Assembly: GCA_036245525.1 (NCBI GenBank)
Contig: BTPG01000001.1
Span: forward strand, 217,258,621 to 217,322,620
Source: Semisulcospira habei
Lineage: Eukaryota > Mollusca > Gastropoda > Semisulcospiridae
Reading direction: 5' to 3'
DNA length: 64,000 bases
Made by a program: the position numbers and the translations under genes. The notes beneath the pieces were generated by a model, which saw only the letters and a list, made by a program, of their open reading frames with translations, had not been told where the DNA came from and made no database searches. Positions 9,449 through 19,039 of the stretch are shown piece by piece (the first letter of the stretch is position 1; the number at the start of each line of letters is the position of its first letter).

Positions 9449-10060
9449 ATGAACCGGAGCTTGATGACACTCGACCCACACTGTGGATTATTTTGTGGCG
9501 CCACAGGGTGTGGGAAAACTGAATTTGTTCTTAACCTATTACAAACAAGATACATCCACCATTTTGAAAACATTGTAATATTTTGTCCTACAATAAAACA
9601 CAACAAAGCTTATCACAATCGTTTATTTATTTGGACTGACAACAACATATATTTAGTTGACCCTGAAAAGAAACTGAATGACTACCTACAATATTTTTAC
9701 AAGCAATTTGAAGGACAGTCAACATTGTTTATTGTTGATGACTGCTCAGCAGAGAAAGACATTGTCAAGAAGAGAAACACTCTAGCAGAACTTGCTTTCA
9801 GTGGTAGACATGCAAATGTAAGTGTATGGATTCTCACTCAGAAATATAATGCTGTACTGAAAGATTTTCGAAAACAGTTAAAGTTTATCTGTTTGTTTTA
9901 CTGTAAGGATCGTGACAGCTTTGAAGACTGTCTCAGGGAAAACGACGTCATACCAAATAAACATGAACGTGATGATGTGAAAAATAAACTGAAATCAACT
10001 AAGCATCTAAAGCTCATTTTAAAGACAGATCAGCCCACAGGGTATGGGTTAGTAAATTAA
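9449..10060 (+). CDS. A32/FtsK-HerA-type genome packaging ATPase
   Basis: 203 codons from the ATG at 9449 (GTATTAAAATG). Walker A is GATGCGKT at residues 17-24. Walker B is LFIVDD at about 93-98, followed by a Ser/Arg region and a WILTQKYN sensor-like stretch near residue 140. The length and motif spacing fit the short packaging ATPases of polintons and related viruses that pump DNA into preformed capsids. It lies directly downstream of the capsid-like gene. The homologue in copy 2 (32718-33319) has the same motifs but frame breaks. Confidence 0.88.
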   Translation: MNRSLMTLDPHCGLFCGATGCGKTEFVLNLLQTRYIHHFENIVIFCPTIKHNKAYHNRLFIWTDNNIYLVDPEKKLNDYLQYFYKQFEGQSTLFIVDDCSAEKDIVKKRNTLAELAFSGRHANVSVWILTQKYNAVLKDFRKQLKFICLFYCKDRDSFEDCLRENDVIPNKHERDDVKNKLKSTKHLKLILKTDQPTGYGLVN

Positions 10061-10086
10061 TTTATACATTTGTTTGTCCAATAAAA

Positions 10087-10395
10087 ATGACAGACGGACA
10101 AACCCAAGTGTTTGATGTTACAGAATGCTTCAAAGATGTTATGCACTTTACTGACTTAAAATCACGTGTGTTTGGACCCAGCTTTAAACTCTCAACACCG
10201 ACAATAAGAATATACACGACATATAATGTTACTTTGGAATATTCAGATGGATTACCACATTATGATTTTGAGACTGTTGATCTTAAGACAAATGCTTTTA
10301 AAGTTTATAATGCTAACCGTGGCCACTTGCGTTGGTTTGAGGTATTGTGTAATGACATATTTGTTCAATTAAGAAAAACTACATTGTTATATTGA
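10087..10395 (+). CDS. Maverick hypothetical protein, 102 aa
   Basis: The ATG at 10087 is in CCAATAAAAATGACAG, 27 bp after the ATPase stop. It is a small soluble protein with many aromatic residues; no motif recognised. Its reality is supported by a homologue at the same place in copy 2 (33345-34044), which is split by a retroposon. An AATAAA polyadenylation-type signal lies at 10408-10420. Confidence 0.6.
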   Translation: MTDGQTQVFDVTECFKDVMHFTDLKSRVFGPSFKLSTPTIRIYTTYNVTLEYSDGLPHYDFETVDLKTNAFKVYNANRGHLRWFEVLCNDIFVQLRKTTLLY

Positions 10396-10560
10396 AAGTG
10401 TTACATTCAATAAAGTGATATTACACCTGCAGGACAAGACTTCAAGACAAACACCAGGAAAGTAGTTGACTTGTTTATCATAACTACAGATAATACAGTA
10501 TTACATATGGTGTGACAATGGTAATTTTTTTTATGTTATTATTTTGTCGGTCAAATAAAA
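10396..10560 (+). promoter_or_regulatory. Intergenic region upstream of polB
   Basis: 165 AT-rich bases without a gene. They contain CAATAAAG just after the upstream stop (possible polyadenylation signal) and TTTTGTCGGTCAAATAAAAATG at the polB start. The same final block occurs at 34120-34144 in copy 2, so it is conserved beyond the coding sequence. Confidence 0.45.
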
Positions 10561-13500
10561 ATGACGGACAATTCACAAAGCCCTGGCCCATCAAACCCTG
10601 GCTCATCTAGTTTAAGAAACGTGTTTCACACAACAGACTTGCCTATATCCAATAGTAACAATGTTTATGAATCAATAGAAAACTCTTTTTCTGTCATACA
10701 ACAAAATCTCCTTACAGGCAGTGTTAAAATTCAGGTTGTTGCGAAAATAGAATTCACTAGAGTGGACGGTGAGGTGATTGTATCGTATATATCAACAAGA
10801 CAACACACAGTTAACACAAGAAGAGAATTAGAGAACGTGTTTAGAGACAGACTATTACCAGACTTTCTACAGGCAATTGACAGTGCAAAAATGAAAGGAT
10901 CTGGTTGGCACGAAGGACATGTACACGAACTACAACTAAAGCAGTCAAGGTATCATCCTATATTAGGCAAATCATGGTTGCCACTACCAACAGAGGTTGC
11001 AAACAAAAAGGCTGTTGTTAATATACAGAACAATGACAACTATTGTTTCATGTGGTGTGTGCTTGCTAAACTACACTTTGTAAAATCAAAACCTGAACGT
11101 GTATCTAACTACACCAAATTTGTAAATGAACTCAACTTCAGTGGCATTGAGTTCCCTGTTGAAATAGAGGACATAGACTTATTTGAAAAACTAAATCCTG
11201 GTATATCTGTAAATGTGTATGTGTGGGATAATGAATCTGAGAACAAGTTACAACCAATTAGAGTATCCCCAATTGCCCCAAAATATGGTCAGTCAGAAGA
11301 TAGACATGTTGACATGTTGCTAATCGGCCCTGCCGGTGATAACAATAACTTCCACTACACAATTATCAGAAATATGTCACGTCTAATTCATGGGCATACA
11401 ACAAAACACAATGGCAAACAGGAAGTGTGTAAAAAATGTTTACAAAGATTCTCCTCTATTGCAGTGGCACACAAACACATCCTACACTGCAGGTCACCTG
11501 ATGATATACAAACTGTACTTAAGTATCCAGATCCTGGCAGCAAGGTTTATTTTAAGAACTATGGGAATCAGCAAAAGTTGTCGTTTGTAGTGTACGCAGA
11601 TTTTGAATCATTAGTTGTTCCATATGAAGGTCCTGTTCCAGAGTCATTACCAAAGACTATAAAACTAAGTGACCAAGTGGTGTGTTCTTTTGGATACATT
11701 ATTGTTAGATCAGATGGTCAGCATTCAAAACCTGTTATCTACAGGGGTGAAAATGCAGCATGTTTGTTTTTAACAGAAATGAGACATCTGTATAGTCAGG
11801 TAGTACAGTATCTCACAACATGTCAGATGCCTTTGGTGATGACAGAAGAAGACAAATTAAAATTTGATACAGTTGAGACGTGTTGGATTTGTGAGCAACC
11901 CCTCCAGGGTGATAAAGTTCGTGACCATGATCACATAACTGGACGTTACAGAGGTGCTGCACATAACAATTGTAACTTGTTATTAAAAACAGATCCCAAG
12001 ACATACAAACTGCCAATCTTTTTTCACAATCTCAAAGGATATGATTCACACATTATCATGCAGGCTGTAGATGAGTCTTTCAAAAACATAAATTGTATTG
12101 CCCAGACAACTGAGAAGTACTTGACTTTTAGGTTAGACAAATTAGCATTTTATGACTCCATGCAACATTTGTCTTTAGGTCTTGCTAGTCTGGCAGAAGC
12201 ACTGACTGAGTATCCAATAACAAGTAAATATTTTGAGCCAGACTTGATTAAGAAAGGTGTCTATCCGTATGAGTACATTGATCACTGGGTTGTGTTTGAA
12301 GAAACAAGACTGCCACCAAAAGACAAATTTTATTCTACACTAACTGGAAAAGGCATTTCTGACTCTGAATACCAACACGCACTTGATGCATGGGGGAAGT
12401 TAGGATGTCAGACAATTGGTGACTATCACGACCAGTACTTGAAAGCTGACGTTTGTTTGCTAGCAGACGTATTTAAAAGTTACCGTGAGAAGGGTTTGTT
12501 ACACTACAAACTTGACCCTGCCTGTTACATAACTAGTCCTGGCATGACATGGGATGCATTTTTGAAATCCAGTAAGATATCTATAGACCTGTTGTCTGAT
12601 CGTACGATGGGTGAAATGGTGGAACGTGGATTGAGAGGTGGTATTAGTATTGCAGCGAACAACTACGCCAGAGCCAACAATAAATATCTTGATGACCTTG
12701 GGTTTGACCCCTCAAGGTCAAGGTCATTCATTACCTATGTAGACGCTAACAATTTGTATGGCTGGGCAATGTGTGAGTTATTGCCCTTGAAAAACTTTTG
12801 TCTGTATGATTTGTCACAGTATGATGTAACAGACTCAGGGTTAACTAACAATATTATGAATCTTGACCGAAACGACGCAAAGGGTTGGATCTTTGAAGTA
12901 GATCTAGAGTACCCACATCATCTACACGATTACCATATTGATTATCCGTTAGCTGTTGAGAAAATGAGTATGACGGGGAAAAAAGAAGACACCAAACTTG
13001 TACCGAATCTAAATGACAAATTCAATTACGTTTGTCACTACCGCTTGTTGCAGTTTTACATCAGACACGGGTTAGTACTAAAGAAAGTTCACAGAGGTAT
13101 TCAATTTGATCAGAGTGCTTTCATGAAAGATTACATAATGAAGAACACAACCCTTCGTGCCAGAGACGGCAACACTGCATTTGACAAAGACTTCTTTAAG
13201 CTTATGAACAATGCTTGTTTTGGCAAGACAATGGAAAATCCTCATCACAGAAAAGATGTGAGACTGGTCACAACTGAATTGGGCGCAATTAAACTTACAG
13301 GCAAGCCACAGTACACAGGGTACAAAGAGTTTCATTCATCATTGTATGCAGTGTCACTCAAAAAAAAGATTGTTAAACTGGACAAGCCAGTATTCATTGG
13401 TATGGCAATTCTTGAGTTGTCAAAATTATTAATGCTTGAATTTTATTATGATTACTTCAAACCAAAGTATCCTGAGTGTCGTCTGCTATACACTGACACT

Positions 13501-14056
13501 GACTCTATGATCATTGATGTGTGTACTGAAGACTTTTATGAAGACATGAAAACAGAGTTACACATGTATGACACATCTGACTATCCTAAGGATCATCCAC
13601 TGTTTAGCACACAAAACAAAAAAGTGCCTGGAAAGTTTAAGGATGAACTAAATGGTGTGCCAATAGTTGAGTACATTGGAATGAGATCCAAAATGTATTC
13701 TATACTGCACCAAAAGGGAAGTCAGTCAAAAGCCAAAGGAATTAAAAAAAACAGCAATAAAAAATAAAGACATTCGTCATGAACATTACAAGCAAGTGTT
13801 AGATGGTGCATTAAAGCCTGACTATCCAAACAAGTCACTGAGATCAAACAAACATAATCTTGAAATAATCCAAACACATAAGAAGTCACTTGCAGTTGGG
13901 GACACAAAACGTGTGTTTCACACTAAGGAAAAGGCTTATGCACCTGGACATTACAGGCTCAAGTTATCTGAAGACATAGCTGATGAACTGGTTGATGAAT
14001 TAATCGATGAGTTAGTTACTGAAATGAGTAACGGTGTCTGGGGGAATAATCTGTAA
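10561..14056 (+). pseudogene. polB: Protein-primed family B DNA polymerase (one frame break near the 3' end)
   Basis: The main frame runs 1068 codons to 13767; its last 86 codons are in another frame (13796-14056). Domains in order: an N-terminal region with a DNYCFMWCVL motif (about 155-165); a C-x2-C...H-x3-H-like zinc finger (about 289-313); Exo I YADFES (D347, E349); an endonuclease VII-like insertion CWIC...RDHDH-TGRYRGAAHNNC (about 440-472); Exo II HNLKGYDSH (about 489-497); Exo III YLKADVCLLAD (about 625-635); Pol A YVDANNLYG (about 728); Pol B KLMNNACFGK (about 880); Pol C YTDTDS (977-982). All polymerase and proofreading residues are present. The break falls in a run of eight A's near 13744-13751, most simply a one-base insertion. 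The 3' end overlaps the convergent integrase by 45 bp. Confidence 0.92.
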
Positions 14057-14977
14057 TTCTTCTCTGACAAATGCCCTCTGGGGCGCAGGCTCGTACAGGT
14101 AATATATTGTTGCGTCAGCACCAGGAATTATTTTTTTTATATTGTGTACAGACGTTGACCAGATGGGGTCTGTTGCCCTGCGTCTGTCGTCATTCTCAGC
14201 CTCACCTGGTTGATATAAATATCTCACCTGTTTAGTAAATAAACTTGTGTCTGGTGCGGGGGTTGGTCCTGTTTTTGGTTCTGCAATTGTTTTCAATTTA
14301 ATAGCATCAGCAGGCTTAGGATGACCTTCATTGTTCATTGCTTTTATCACATGTGGTAATCTCTTTACCCACTCAGTGTTACGGGTGTCATGCATGAGTT
14401 CCTTAGAATACTGGTAGCTGAAAAGTCTCTCTCACAACTGTTTGTTAAAGTTCTCTACAATTGCCTGTGATCTGTGCACACCTGGAATGCCTCGTCTGAC
14501 CAGTACACCATGCTTAGCAAATAACTGATTAACTGTGCCCTTAAATTCAGATCCGTCATCAACCTGCACTAGTCTGGGGTATCTTAAAGGGCCTCGACTA
14601 TATATTTTTGATAATGCTGTAGCAACTGTACTGGCTGTTTTGTCAGATATGGGTTCAGCGTCTTTGTACCTTGAAGCAATGTCTACAACAGTCAGTGCAT
14701 ACTTGTATCGTTTCTTTCTTATTGTATCGTGTGGAAGAAACAGGAGGTCCATTTGGTGTGTGTCATTTGGTGATGTGTTTTGGAAATGGGGTCTAGATAT
14801 CTTTCTTGGAGCAGGGAGATATATCTGCCAAATTGCTTGTCTCTGTAACCATTGTTTGACTTGATTGAGTGTTATATCTCCGCCCACAGCGGCATGTAAT
14901 TTCTGAATAGCTGTTTGCCCTTTCCAATAGCCTGATGGAGAGTAATATATTTTCGATAGTTTATTTTCGGCTGCCAT
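14012..14977 (-). pseudogene. int: Maverick DDE (retroviral-type) integrase, one in-frame stop
   Basis: The ATG at 14977 overlaps the upstream gene by 17 bp; the longer frame starts at TTG. The N-terminus has the SPSGYWKG...WLQRQAIWQIY pattern I know from polinton integrases. The rve catalytic core follows: D in HQMDLLF, D in VDDGSEF, and E in AIVENFN about 34-35 residues later. The C-terminal segment (14012-14395) has WSTSVHNI and a YYLYEP beta-barrel-like region. A TGA at 14432-14434, in the same frame, separates core and tail; copy 2 encodes Ser there. It is therefore one gene with a single nonsense codon, not two genes. The enzyme would insert the element and make the 6-bp duplication. 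Confidence 0.9.
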
Positions 14978-15396
14978 TTTTTCTAGCAATGAAAACTCCT
15001 GTAAAATAAACAAATGTCATTCCCACTAGAACAAAGATTATCTCCCCGTTTCTTTGTTGTGTGCTTGGTTTGTAATAGTCACTTAGTTTTGGTTTCGGTA
15101 TAGACATGTCTTCACCCGTGACAAGAAAATATTCCCTGATTGCTTCGTCTGTATTTGAAAACGTATGTTGTGCGTGACCTTCTAGTCTAAGTTTTTCATT
15201 GATGAAATCAAGTTTTTCAATTCTATTCTTCTCATAATCCTGTTGGGCTTGTGCGAGTTTTTTCAGATGCTTCATTATGACGCTTCAATTCTTCTGCAGA
15301 TTCCTCTCTACCCATTTTAGAAAAGAGATAATTAGAGCCACTGAATGCCAATGCGTTAACAACTGCCCCACCAATCATAATAGCTATCATCGCCAT
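14961..15396 (-). pseudogene. Maverick small membrane protein (frameshifted)
   Basis: The 3' part is open from 15275 to 14961 and ends in a hydrophobic segment followed by RKNGSRK. Upstream, a different frame begins at the ATG at 15396 with a hydrophobic N-terminal helix (MAMIAIMIGG...) and runs into the 3' part near 15275-15300. I recall similar proteins in other Mavericks as one chain with an N-terminal hydrophobic helix, a charged middle with a DEAIREY-like motif, and a C-terminal anchor. The 436-bp span is not divisible by three, as expected for one indel. Function unknown. Confidence 0.6.
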
Positions 15397-15407
15397 ATTA
15401 TTTTTAT

Positions 15408-15638
15408 TTACATAGAAACATTTTCGGGAATAATTCCTTGCTTAACAAGAAAATCTTTTGTCGCAATCGACGCTGTTACAACTACAATTAGCTTAGCACT
15501 GTCTTCGAAATCGAGTCTACTCAAGTCTGCTGATTTCATTTTGAGTAGACTTTTCCCCAGCATAGAATAAGCTACTGCTAATCTACTGATTACAGCAGAG
15601 TGATACACAAGGTTCATTATGTTTTTTGTGTCGTTCAT
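15408..15638 (-). CDS. Maverick hypothetical protein, 76 aa
   Basis: The ATG at 15638 is preceded by AAAATTAATTTTTATTGTCTTAGAAA on the coding strand. The short chain is mildly hydrophobic, with an AKLIVVVTASIA segment near residues 49-60 and a short polar tail. It sits 11 bp before the next start in a tightly packed leftward cluster. I recall comparable small proteins at the same place in other polinton-like elements. Function unknown. Confidence 0.65.
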   Translation of the reverse strand: MNDTKNIMNLVYHSAVISRLAVAYSMLGKSLLKMKSADLSRLDFEDSAKLIVVVTASIATKDFLVKQGIIPENVSM

Positions 15639-15674
15639 TTTCTAAGACAATAAAAATTAAAATAATATTTTTAT

Positions 15675-16136
15675 TTACTGCATATAAAATGGGTCAACGG
15701 CTTTGGGTGTTACTGGTAATGTGGCGACTTCTGGTTTTGTTTTTGGAGTGTCTGATTTTTTGGTCACTGTACGAGTCTGTGGTTTGTATTTTTTGTATAA
15801 TTGATAAGCTACAAAACCAGATCCGACAACAAATCCGACAACTACATATTTTGCTGTTTCAGAATTAGACTGGGTTGAAGGTCTTTCACTTTGATGTGGG
15901 TGTGACAGGGGTGTTGAAAGTCCTGTCAGTTCTGATGGTCCTAACGGTGTTGACGATGGGTCAGTCAAATGAGTCTTTTCTGTTTGTGTTTGAAGCTGTA
16001 ATTTTTTCTGCCTGTTCCATTCGGCTAATCTTTTTCCTGCATCAACGCGGCCTGGACTTTTAGCCTTAGTCACAGTTTGAACCTGTGTCAAAACAGGGTC
16101 GTGGTTCAGTTGTGGAGTCGTCTGGGTTTCGTCCAT
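15675..16136 (-). CDS. Maverick single-pass membrane protein, 153 aa
   Basis: The ATG at 16136 gives 153 codons. A basic motif, KSPGRVDAGKRLAEWNR (about 26-42), precedes a Ser/Thr/Pro-rich linker. One hydrophobic helix follows (about 95-112, YVVVGFVVGSGFVAYQL), then a Lys/Pro-rich tail ending VDPFYMQ. The GR-x-GKRLAEWN block is familiar to me from polinton-like proteins. It overlaps the end of the upstream gene by 71 bp, so translation starts inside the preceding reading frame. Function unknown; a virion core or membrane linker is a guess. Confidence 0.7.
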   Translation of the reverse strand: MDETQTTPQLNHDPVLTQVQTVTKAKSPGRVDAGKRLAEWNRQKKLQLQTQTEKTHLTDPSSTPLGPSELTGLSTPLSHPHQSERPSTQSNSETAKYVVVGFVVGSGFVAYQLYKKYKPQTRTVTKKSDTPKTKPEVATLPVTPKAVDPFYMQ

Positions 16137-16593
16137 TTTCTTCTGCAGTAAAATTTATTTTCGAAAAATCAATATGACTCCCGGTAACAAGCAATGTTAC
16201 AACAGGTGCAAGGTAATTTCCAAACTTGTAAAACATGACACATGCTAATTTACCAATTGAACTTGAAACAATAGGATTGCTTTCAAGGTCGTGTGAAAGA
16301 CTGTCACTATCCACAGGTAGAAAGTGACTCACTGCTTTTGTGTATAGGCATACTAGAGATCGACTTAAATCACGTGTCATTAGTGAAGCGATGTGGTTTT
16401 CATATTTTGAATGAAGCTTGATTAGCTCGTCAGCGGTTAAAGATTCAATATCCTCTGTCATGTATTGTTTTCCGAGATAAGTCTTTGATTTGCCTGACAC
16501 AACTACAGAAAGAAGGCGCTGTTTTTTCAAGTCTAAGTCTTTGTTTTCTACAGCATTGATATCATTCAATAGAAGTAATTCGTCTTGGTTCAT
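16066..16593 (-). CDS. Maverick hypothetical protein, 175 aa
   Basis: First gene of the leftward cluster; the ATG at 16593 follows TTATAA. It is mostly alpha-helical, with many Leu/Ser/Asp, and has a weakly hydrophobic stretch near residues 117-141 (SIGKLACVMFYKFGNYLAPVVTLLVTGSHI). The end of the frame overlaps the following gene by 71 bp and has a different, low-complexity composition. The original stop may therefore have been earlier. No copy 2 counterpart exists because copy 2 is truncated before this region. Confidence 0.65.
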   Translation of the reverse strand: MNQDELLLLNDINAVENKDLDLKKQRLLSVVVSGKSKTYLGKQYMTEDIESLTADELIKLHSKYENHIASLMTRDLSRSLVCLYTKAVSHFLPVDSDSLSHDLESNPIVSSSIGKLACVMFYKFGNYLAPVVTLLVTGSHIDFSKINFTAEENGRNPDDSTTEPRPCFDTGSNCD

Positions 16594-18822
16594 TTATAAT
16601 GTAATTAATTTTTTTTATATAAAATCAAAATTGCAGGCAACTTTAAAATTGTTATCAAGCAAAATCATGTTTCTCTAGGAAGTTACACTGAACAGTAATT
16701 TTATACGTTTGCACCACTCCAGCAAATGTAGTCAATAGTTTTTGAGTTTACCCCAGACAAGACTTGCCCTGTACTATAATCTCTCTCAGTGGGCTTATTA
16801 ATATCAAGCTTTACAGATTTCAATTGTGGTGTCATGTACAATAACCCTGTCCCTTAAAAGCAAACATGCCTGACACAGTATTGGCGATTATTGGCTTTGC
16901 AGTAAATTATAAATCACACCCTGATCAAGTGAGAGCCAAATAAAACATCTAGACAGTAACATAGACAGTAACTTGTTAATTTTACCCATGACTTGAGCAC
17001 CAGAAAAGGAAGGAATCACCCCTGTTCAATAACAAAATTTTGCAGATTACATTTTTCTTTGTTTGAGTACAGGTTTATACAAGGGAAGTAATTTTGTAAA
17101 AATTTCAGCAAGACAAAAAAAGTTACTTCCCTTGCTCTATTAAATTATGCTTTAATTCTTGACTAAAGTACATATTTTGTCAAAAGTAAATAACAAAATG
17201 TGCAAATAATTACAATAGATAATAGAATAAAGATGTTGTTATTTGATTTTGTTAAAACAATGAGTGATTTATTTTATAACAAAACCAAATTATACATTAT
17301 TTTGTAATTACTTTTGTCACTTTAACACCTGCTTAAATGTTTTTTACAAGTGCGTGCACACACTCGCTAATAGCTGTGTTTTTAGGGTATTGACTCAAAA
17401 ATAATGGTATAGATAGACTTCAAATGGCTTTTTTCTAAAAGCCTGGGGCTAACTAGCGTGGATTGTGTACTTGAGTGATTTGGATGAGGGCTTTACCCGC
17501 ATGTGTGTGTGTGACTAGTCTGATTTCCGTGGTGCTAACAGGCAGGTGTTCGTGAATCATTGCTGGTAAACAAGATGTCAGCTTTTCTATGTTACTGTAC
17601 ACAGGATTAAAGAGACAGGTACGTAATAGCACATCTATATAGACTTTAAAATCAGACCTCTTTCTCTTTGTGAGGTGGCTATGAAGACATGTATGTGAAT
17701 GTATAAATGCGTCACTTCTGTACCTAGCAACATGAGCAACAGACAGGACAGACCATTCAGCAAACAATAGTCCTCACTTGTCCTCATTCACGTTAACGAG
17801 ACCCAATTTTCAGGTAGTCCTAGGGAGTGCGGGAGTGTATTGGACTGGCTCATGGAAAACGTATGTCGCTAAAAACCCACAGTCTACTCACAAAGAGATA
17901 TAAAGAGAACAGTATGCCTGTGCTGTAAAGTGATACCTGTCCTGTTTAAGTCTGTGTATATTTAACATAGAAAAACTGTCGTTTTGTTTGCCTACAGTGA
18001 GTCATGAACACCTGCACCGAAATCAGACTCGTCATGATTTTGAGGAAAAGCCTACGCATGTGTAACACAGTGTACTTAATTTTATGTATAGACGACAACA
18101 GCATTCAAACTTGTGATTCGCCATGGGATCTTACCTTTGTGTAAATGGTGTGTGTTCATGTGTCGCAAGGTAGGCATTATTTTGTTTTGTTTTGTTTTGT
18201 TTATACATGTATGTGTGAGTGTGTATATATGTGTTTGTGTGTGTGTGTGTGCGTTAGTGTGTGTGTGTGTGTGTGTATGTATGCCTGTGTATATAACTTG
18301 TATGTCAATCTAGCACTGCCCTTGAATTATCTTGATCTGCAACTGGCGTGTGTGTGTGTGGAGTGTCAATCTTGTACTGTCTGTGTTGTACAAACATATT
18401 CAGGGTGGCATAAAACGGCAGTCACCTTTCAGAAATTGTACTTGCAGTAAAATAATATTAAATAAGACCCATTGGCCTGCTCGCTAGGAGAGAGCTAACA
18501 AACAAAAGTAGACTAATATTTGTAAACACGGGTTATGCCTGGAGTCCAAGACTCTTGAGGATCTGACCTGTGTCCACTTATAAAAATCTAGGCTCGTGAG
18601 GATCTTAGACTCTGTAAAACCTCATATACTCGGTGCAAGGCAGTCAGCTACTGAGGGTTTTAGTCTGTAATCGAATTATACTTCCTGGTCCAGTGTGTAT
18701 TGTATTCAGAGCTTTAGGGTAAAGTTCATAAACATTATGGGTTCAGAGCTTTAGGGTAAAGTTCATAAACATTAAAACAAATTAACAGTACATGTTTAAG
18801 TGTTGTCAGAGACAATAGTTAT
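16594..18822. other. Right subterminal non-coding region of copy 1
   Basis: About 2.2 kb with no supportable gene. It holds a GT-rich low-complexity stretch (18180-18295), TTTTG runs, and a 37-bp-period direct duplication at 18705-18774 (unit begins TTCAGAGCTTTAGGG). Short frames such as 17453-17767 lack any recognisable feature. The region lies between the leftward cluster and the right terminal hairpin. Confidence 0.6.
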
Positions 18823-19033
18823 AGAGAGAGACAATAGGAGAGGACTAATGTATCAAATTTCAATAAGGCCGCACTATTCATGGTGGCCACTTTTTCATAA
18901 AACAAAAGGGTGATTATGTGATAATAGAGAGGCCATGGTGCGTCACAGATTTTAATTTCAATAAAGGCGAGATTTATAGATCGGTGCGGCCTTATTGAAA
19001 TTTGATTCTTAGTCCTCTCCTATTGTCTCTCTC
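18823..19033. repeat. Right Maverick terminus, foldback hairpin
   Basis: The last 50 or so bases (18984-19033) are inverted relative to 18823-18874, so this end also folds on itself. Just inside the hairpin, CAGAGACAATAGTTATAG is the inverse of the sequence just inside the left hairpin. The loops of the two ends are not alike. Confidence 0.85.
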
Positions 19034-19039
19034 TAAAGA
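19034..19039. repeat. Target-site duplication TAAAGA, right copy
   Basis: Second copy of the 6-bp sequence at 2681-2686. The LINE endonuclease frame resumes directly beyond it on the minus strand. Confidence 0.85.

Larger units (their letters stand above)
2687..19033. mobile_element. Maverick/Polinton (adintovirus-like) element, copy 1, complete
   Basis: This is a 16,347-bp unit with a 5'-AG start, a TC-3' end, terminal inverted repeats beginning AGAGAGAGACAATAGGAG and GAGAGAGACAATAGGAG, and a 6-bp duplication TAAAGA. The 6-bp duplication and AG/TC ends are what is known for Polintons. It encodes the hallmark set: family B DNA polymerase, DDE integrase, packaging ATPase and capsid-like protein. 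Accessory genes are a leftward structural block (3186-5630), a head-to-head pair at 5630/5655, a large leftward coiled-coil membrane protein, and a leftward cluster of small membrane proteins ending in the integrase (16593-14012). No adenain-type protease was recognised. Gene lesions at four places (about 3458, 13745, 14432 and 15275) suggest it is probably not replication-competent as written. Confidence 0.9.

Noticed and set aside
13744..13751. Programmed -1 frameshift at the A-run/AAC heptamer
   Set aside because: The tail requires a +1 (or -2) shift; a -1 shift reaches a stop within three codons. A simple insertion explains it better.
13796..14056. Separate small gene after polB
   Set aside because: It is the conserved C-terminal tail of the polymerase in another frame, as shown by its position and by the copy 2 counterpart.
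14012..14395. Separate gene downstream of the integrase
   Set aside because: It is in the same frame as the integrase core with only one TGA between, and copy 2 is continuous there.
18823..19033. Independent MITE insertion
   Set aside because: The foldback ends exactly at the Maverick TSD and shares its outer and inner sequence with the other terminus, so I treat it as the element end. The alternative is kept as a test in the findings.
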